In this document: piece by piece, positions 57,801 to 64,000 of the stretch | How the letters are laid out: every line of letters begins with the position of its first letter | Position numbering within the stretch: the stretch's first letter is position 1 | NCBI RefSeq assembly: GCF_963678635.1 | Contig: NC_087066.1 | Location: forward strand, 40,261,223-40,325,222 | Length of the DNA: 64,000 bases | Source of the DNA: Symsagittifera roscoffensis | Lineage: Eukaryota > Xenacoelomorpha > Acoela > Convolutidae | Direction: 5' to 3' | The notes under the pieces: generated by a model | Databases searched by the model: none | Told to the model about the DNA's origin: nothing | The model's input: only the letters and a program-made list of their open reading frames with translations | Translations under genes and position numbers: made by a program

Positions 57801-59530
57801 ATGATTAGCGGGTGGTAAGTACCTTGAATGTTTTTCCTTGGTGATTGAAACTTGTGTGAATCTTTTTTTGTGTTTTGAATAGCTGCCTTCATCATTACTC
57901 CCCTCTTCTCTCTCCTCCCAGCCCTGATCAGTGGGTGGTGTGTAACTTGAATGTTTTTCTTTGATGATTGAAACTTGTGTGACTCTTATTTTGTGTTTTG
58001 AATAGCGGCTTTCATCATTACTCCCCTCTTTTTTTTCCTCCCACACCTGATTAGTGGGTGGTGTGTACCTTGAATATTTTTCCTTGATGTTTGAAACTTG
58101 TGTCACTCTTATTTTGTGTTTTGAATGGCTGCTTTCATCATTACTCCCCTCTTTTTTTCCCTCCCACACCTGATTAGTGGGTGGTGTGTACCTTGAATAT
58201 TTTTCCTTGATGTTTGAAACTTGTGTCACTCTTATTTTGTGTTTTGAATGGCGCCTTTCATCATTACTCCCCTCTTTTTTTCCCTCCCACACCTGATTAG
58301 TGGGTGCTGTGTACCTTGAATATTTTTCCTTGATGTTTGAAACTTGTGTCACTCTTATTTTGTGTTTTGAATGGCTGCTTTCATCATTACTTCCTTCTTC
58401 CTTTTCCACGCAAACACGATTAGTGGGTGGTGTGTACCTTGAATGTTTTTCTTTCTGATTGAAACTTGTGTCTCTTTTGTTTTGTAGTTGGAATAGCTGC
58501 TGTCATCATAACTCACCTCTTCTTTTTCCTTCCACACATGATTAGCGGGTGGTAAGTACCTTGAATGTTTTTCCTTGGTGATTGAAACTTGTGTGAATCT
58601 TTTTTTGTGTTTTGAATAGCTGCCTTCATCATTACTCCCCTCTTCTCTCTCCTCCCAGCCCTGATCAGTGGGTGGTGTGTAACTTGAATGTTTTTCTTTG
58701 ATGATTGAAACTTGTGTGACTCTTATTTTGTGTTTTGAATAGCGGCTTTCATCATTACTCCCCTCTTTTTTTTCCTCCCACACCTGATTAGTGGGTGGTG
58801 TGTACCTTGAATATTTTTCCTTGATGTTTGAAACTTGTGTCACTCTTATTTTGTGTTTTGAATGGCTGCTTTCATCATTACTCCCCTCTTTTTTTCCCTC
58901 CCACACCTGATTAGTGGGTGGTGTGTACCTTGAATATTTTTCCTTGATGTTTGAAACTTGTGTCACTCTTATTTTGTGTTTTGAATGGCTGCTTTCATCA
59001 TTACTCCCCTCTTTTTTTTCCTCCCACACCTGATTAGTGAGTGAAGTGTACCTTGAATGTTTTTCTTTGGTGATTGAAATTTGTGTCACTCTTATTTTGT
59101 GTTTTGAATGGCTGCTTTCATCATTACTCCCCTCTTTTTTTCCCTCCCACACCTGATTAGTGGGTGGTGTGTACCTTGAATATTTTTCCTTGATGTTTGA
59201 AACTTGTGTCACTCTTATTTTGTGTTTTGAATGGCGGCTTTCATCATTACTCCCCTCTTTTTTCCCTCCCACACCTGATTAGTGGGTGCTGTGTACCTTG
59301 AATATTTTTCCTTGATGTTTGAAACTTGTGTCACTCTTATTTTGTGTTTTGAATGGCTGCTTTCATCATTACTTCCCTCTTCCTTTTCCACGCAAACACG
59401 ATTAGTGGGTGGTGTGTACCTTGAATGTTTTTCTTTCTGATTGAAACTTGTGTCTCTTTTGTTTTGTAGTTGGAATAGCTGCTGTCATCATAACTCACCT
59501 CTTCTTTTTCCTCCCACACATGATTAGCGG
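54870..59530. repeat. higher-order repeats of 4, 6 and 8 monomers
   Basis: The diagnostic variant TGTTTTGTAG (before TTGGAATAGC) occurs at 56021, 56759, 57250, 57741, 58478 and 59460. The spacings are 738, 491, 491, 737 and 982, i.e. 6, 4, 4, 6 and 8 monomers. A second marker, TGATTAGTGAGTGAAGTG, lies at 55591 and 59031 (3,440 apart, 28 monomers). Many monomers here are exactly 123 bp, so minus-strand frames stay open across several units. Confidence 0.8.
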
Positions 59531-60920
59531 GTGGTAAGTACCTTGAATGTTTTTCTTTGATGATTGAAATTTGTGTCTCTTCTATTTTGGGTTTTGAATG
59601 CATGCTTTCATCATTACTCCCCTCTCTATTTTCCTCCCACACCTCATTAGTGGGTGGTGTGTACCTTGAATGCTTTTCTTTTATGATTGAAACTTGTGTC
59701 TCTTTTTTTGTGTTTTGAATGGCTGCTTTCATCATCCCCGCTTCTTTTTCCTCCCTACCCTGGTTAGTGGGTGGTGTGTACCTTGAATGTTTTTCTTTCT
59801 GATTGAAATTTGTGTCTCTTTTGTTTTCTAGTTGGAATAGCTGCTGTCATCATAACTCCCCCCTTCTTTTTCCTCCCACACATGATTAGCGGGTGGTGTG
59901 TACCTTGATTGTTTTTCTTTGATGACTGAAATTTGTGTCTCTTTTATTTTGTGTTTTGGATAGCTGCTTTCATCATTACTCGCCTCTTCTTTTTCCTCCC
60001 AACCCTGATTATTGGGTGTGTGCACTTTGAATAATTTTCTTTGATGATTGAAATTTGTGTCTCTCCTATTTTGTGTTTTGAATAGCTGCTTTTAGCATTA
60101 CTCCCCTCTTCTTTTTCCTCCCAAACCTGATTAGTGGGTGTTGTGTACCTTAAATAATTGTCTTTTATGATTGAAACTTGTGTCTCTTTTATCTGTATTT
60201 TGGATAGCTGCTGTCATCATTACTCACCTCTTCTTTTTCCTCCCACACCTGATTAGTCGATGGTGTGTAACTTGAACGTTTTTCGTTGATGATTGAAACT
60301 TGTGTCTCCTTTATTTTGTGTTTTGAATAGCTGCTTTCATCATTACTCCCCTCTTCTTTCTCCTCCCAACCCTGATTAGTGGGTGTTGTGTACCTTGAAT
60401 GTTTTTCTTTGATGATTGAAACTTGTGTGACTCTTTTTTTTGTGTTTCGAATAGCTGCTTTCAACATTACTCCCCTCTTCTTTTTCCTTCCACACCTGAC
60501 CAGTGGGTGGTGTGTACCTTGATTATTTTTTTTCGTTGATTGAAACTTGTGTCTCTTTTATTTTGTGTTTTGAATAGCTGCCTTCATCAATACTCCCCTC
60601 TTCTTTCTCCTCCCAGCACTGATTAGTGGGTGGTGTGTACATTGAATATTTTTCTTTGATGATTGAAACTTGCGTGACTCTTATTTTGTTTTTTGAATGG
60701 CTGATTTCATCATTACTTCCCTCTTCTTTTTCCTCGCAAACACGATTAGTGGGTGGAGTGTACCTTGACTGTTTTTCTTTGATGACTGAAACTTGTGTCT
60801 CTTTTATTTTGTGTTTTGAATGGCTGCTTTCAACAGTACTCCCCTCTCTTTTATCTCCCACACCTCATTAGTGGGTGGTGTGTACCTTGAATGCTTTTCT
60901 TTGATGATTGAAACTTGTGT

Positions 60921-62384
60921 CTCTTTATTTTGTATTTTGAATGGCTGCTTTCATCATTACTACCCTCTTCTTTTTCCTCCCAACCCTGATTATTGGGTGT
61001 GTGCACCTTGAATAATTTTCTTTGATGATTGAAACTTGTGTCTCTTTTATTTTGTGTTTTGAATAGCTGCTTTCATCATTACTCGCCTCTTCTTTTTGCT
61101 CCCACACCTGATTAGTCGGTGGTGTGTACCTTGAATGCTTTTCTTTGATGATTGAAACTTGTGTCTCTTTATTTTGTATTTTGAATGGCTGCTTTCATCA
61201 TTACTACCCTCTTCTTTTTCCTCCCAACCCTGATTATTGGGTGTGTGCACCTTGAATAATTTTCTTTGATGATTGAAACTTGTGTCTCTTTTATTTTGTG
61301 TTTTGAATAGCTGCTTTCATCATTACTCGCCTCTTCTTTTTGCTCCCACACCTGATTAGTCGGTGGTGTGTACCTTGAATGCTTTTCTTTGATGATTGAA
61401 ACTTGTGTCTCTTTATTTTGTATTTTGAATGGCTGCTTTCATCATTACTACCCTCTTCTTTTTCCTCCCAACCCTGATTATTGGGTGTGTGCACCTTGAA
61501 TAATTTTCTTTGATGATTGAAACTTGTGTCTCTTTTATTTTGTGTTTTGAATAGCTGCCTTCATCTTTACTCGCCTCTTCTTTTTGCTCCCACACCTGAT
61601 TAGTCGGTGGTGTGTACCTTGAATGCTTTTCTTTGATGATTGAAACTTGTGTCTCTTTATTTTGTATTTTGAATGGCTGCTTTCATCATTACTACCCTCT
61701 TCTTTTTCCTCCCAACCCTGATTATTGGGTTTGTGCACCTTGAATAATTTTCTTTGATGATTGAAACTTGTGTCTCTTTTATTTTGTGTTTTGAATAGCT
61801 GCTTTCATCATTACTCGCCTCTTCTTTTTGCTCCCACACCTGATTAGTCGGTGGTGTGTACCTTGAATGCTTTTCTTTGATGATTGAAACTTGTGTCTCT
61901 TTATTTTGTATTTTGAATGGCTGCTTTCATCATTACTACCCTCTTCTTTTTCCTCCCAACCCTGATTATTGGGTGTGTGCACCTTGAATAATTTTCTTTG
62001 ATGATTGAAACTTGTGTCTCTTTTATTTTGTGTTTTGAATAGCTGCCTTCATCTTTACTCGCCTCTTCTTTTTGCTCCCACACCTGATTAGTCGGTGGTG
62101 TGTACCTTGAATGCTTTTCTTTGATGATTGAAACTTGTGTCTCTTTATTTTGTATTTTGAATGGCTGCTTTCATCAATACTCCCCTCTTCTTTCTCCTCC
62201 CAGCACTGATTAGTGGGTGGTGTGTACATTGAATAATTTTCTTTGATGATTGAAACTTGCGTGAATCTTTTTTTGTGTTTTGAATGGCTGCTTTCATCGT
62301 TACTTCCCTCTTCTTTTTCCTCGCAAACACGATTAGTGGGTGGAGTGTACCTTGACTGTTTTCTTTGGTGACTGAAACTTGTGT
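60921..62384. repeat. 244-bp dimeric higher-order repeat, about six copies
   Basis: CTCTTTATTTTGTATTTTG recurs at 60921, 61165, 61409, 61653, 61897 and 62141, five intervals of exactly 244 bases (2 x 122). The two monomers of the dimer differ at several fixed sites (TTGGGTGTGTGCACC versus TAGTCGGTGGTGTG). The dimers are almost identical to each other, marking this as the most recently homogenised part of the array. Confidence 0.9.
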
Positions 62385-64000
62385 CTCTTTTATTTTGTGT
62401 TTTGAATGGCTGCTTTCATCGTTAATCCCCTCTTCTTTTTCCGCCCAACCCTGATTAGTGGGTGGTGCGTAAAAGAAAAACTTCCGCGCAACCCTGATTA
62501 GTGGGAGGTGTGTACCTTGACTGTTTTCTTTGGTGACTGAAACTTGTGTCTCTTTTATTTTGTGTTTTGAATGGCTGCTTTCATCGTTAATCCCCTCTTC
62601 TTTTTCCGCCCAACCCTGATTAGTGGGTGGTGCGTAAAAGAAAAACTTCCGCGCAACCCTGATTAGTGGGTGGTGTGTACCTTGAATGCTTTTCTTTGAT
62701 GATTGAAACTTGTGTCTCTTTGTTTTGTATTTCGAATGGCTGCTTTAATCATTACTACCCTCTTCTTTTTCCTCCCAACCCTGATTATTGGGTGTGCGCA
62801 CCTTGAATAATTTTCTTTGTGGTTGAAACTTGTGTCTCTTTTATTCTGTGTTTTGAATAGCTGCTTTCATCATTACTCGCCTCTTCTTTTTGCTCCCACG
62901 CCTGATTAGTCGGTGGTGTGTACCTTGAATGTTTTTCGTTGATGATTGAAACTTGTGTCTCTTTTATCTGTATTTTGGATAGCTGCTGTCATCATTACTC
63001 ACCTCTTCTTTTTCCTCCCACAACTGATTAGTCGGTGGTGTGTACTTTGAATGTTTTTCGTTGATGATTGAAACTTGTGTCTCTTTTATTTTGTGTTTTG
63101 AATAGCTGTTTTCATCATTACTCCCCTCTTCTTTCTCCTCCCAACCCTGATTAGTGGGTGTTGTGTGCCTTGAATGTTTTTCTTTGATGATTGAAACTTG
63201 TGTGACTCTTTTTTTGTGTTTCGAATAGCTGCTTTCATCATTACTCCCCTCTTCTTTTTCCTTCCACACCTGACCAGTGGGTGGTGTGTACCTTGATTAT
63301 TTTTTTTCGTTGATTGAAACTTGTGTCTCTTTTATTTTGTGTTTTGAATAGCTGCCTTCATCAATACTCCCCCCTTCTTTCTCCTCCCAGCACTGATTAG
63401 TGGGTGGTGTGTACATTGAATATTTTTCTTTGGTGACTGAAACTTGTGTCTATTTTATTTTGTGTTTTGAATGGCTGCTTTCAACATTACTCCCCTCTCT
63501 TTTATCTCCCACACCTCATTAGTGGGTGGTGTGTACCTTGAATGCTTTTCTTTGATGATTGAAACTTGTGTGACTCTTTTTTTGTGTTTCGAATAGCTGC
63601 TTTCATCATTACTCCCCTCTTCTTTTTCCTTCCACACCTGGCCAGTGGGTGGTGTGTACCTTGATTATTTTTTTTCGTTGATTGAAACTTGTGTCTCTTT
63701 TATTTTGTGTTTTGAATAGCTGCCTTCATCAATACTCCCCCCTTCTTTCTCCTCCCAGCACTGATTAGTGGGTGGTGTGTACATTGAATATTTTTCTTTG
63801 GTGACTGAAACTTGTGTCTCTTTTATTTTGTGTTTTGAATGGCTGCTTTCATCGTTAATCCCCTCTTCTTTTTCCGCCCAACCCTGATTAGTGGGTGGTG
63901 CGTAAAAGAAAAACTACCGCGCAACCCTGATTAGTGGGAGGTGTGTACCTTGAATGTTTTTTTTTGATGATTGAAACTTGTGTCTCTTTTATTTTGTGTT

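Larger units (their letters stand above)
32271..64000. repeat. ~122/123-bp satellite array (about 31.7 kb, open to the right)
   Basis: Continuous head-to-tail monomers of about 122-123 bp; by division roughly 258 copies. Typical monomer landmarks in order on + are GAATGGCTGCTTTCATCATT, ACTCCCCTCTTC, TTTTTCCTCCCAACCCTGAT, TAGTGGGTGGTGTGTACCTT, GAATGTTTTTCTTTGATGAT and TGAAACTTGTGTCTCTTTTA, then TTTTGTGTTTT. The + strand is very T-rich with pyrimidine runs. At least three subtypes differ after TTGA: TGATTGAAACTTGTGTC, TGATATAAACTTGTATC and AGATTGAAACTTGTGTCA. The TGATATAAAC subtype is common to about 48.3 kb, reappears near 49.0 and 51.5 kb, and is absent further right. No spacers, so not CRISPR. 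Confidence 0.95.

Noticed and set aside
32271-64000. CRISPR array or a real repetitive-protein gene
   Set aside because: Units are contiguous with no unique spacers. Several frames on both strands are open at once, and most 122-bp units change frame, so open frames are a composition effect unless transcripts show otherwise.

Overview
The window is eukaryotic, AT-rich, repeat-dominated DNA, most likely from a small invertebrate genome. A rotifer-like host is only my impression from element style and composition; nothing here proves it. I see no ordinary host gene. About half the window is occupied by decayed copies of one envelope-bearing Ty3/Gypsy-type LTR retroelement, and the other half by one tandem satellite array.

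Layout. (1) 1-4185: a 3' fragment (copy 1) running from the end of pol into an env-like gene. (2) 4186-12241: a second, head-to-tail 3' fragment (copy 2): pol end, two small hydrophobic ORFs, env-like gene, a downstream ORF I call ORF-X, 3' non-coding sequence and a putative LTR. (3) 12242-14500: non-coding DNA with hairpin and degenerate tandem repeats, then a 200-base assembly gap (14501-14700). (4) 14701-32028: the fullest copy (copy 3), with gag (zinc-knuckle region tandemly duplicated), protease, reverse transcriptase, RNase H, integrase, a roughly 640-base spacer, two small hydrophobic ORFs, env, ORF-X, a candidate intron, 3' non-coding sequence and a putative LTR. (5) 32029-32270: an (ATAC)n microsatellite. 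(6) 32271-64000: roughly 31.7 kb of a ~122/123-bp satellite with several layers of higher-order structure, running off the right edge.

How the element would have worked. Gag would package the RNA, protease would mature the polyprotein, RT/RNase H would copy it, and a DDE integrase with a C-terminal GPY/F module would insert it. Downstream of pol lies an unusual module: two tiny membrane ORFs abutting stop-to-start, a Ser/Thr/Pro-rich leader, a cysteine-containing ectodomain with N-glycosylation sequons, a membrane segment, and ORF-X, which begins in an ATGA overlap with the env stop. The ectodomain looks to me like a class III viral fusion glycoprotein (rhabdovirus/chuvirus type), but this needs a profile or structure search. 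All three copies are broken by stops, frameshifts and deletions. Copy 3 has lost the RT YxDD block, so none could be autonomous. Copies 1 and 2 share several stops that copy 3 lacks, so they arose by segmental duplication of an already dead copy.
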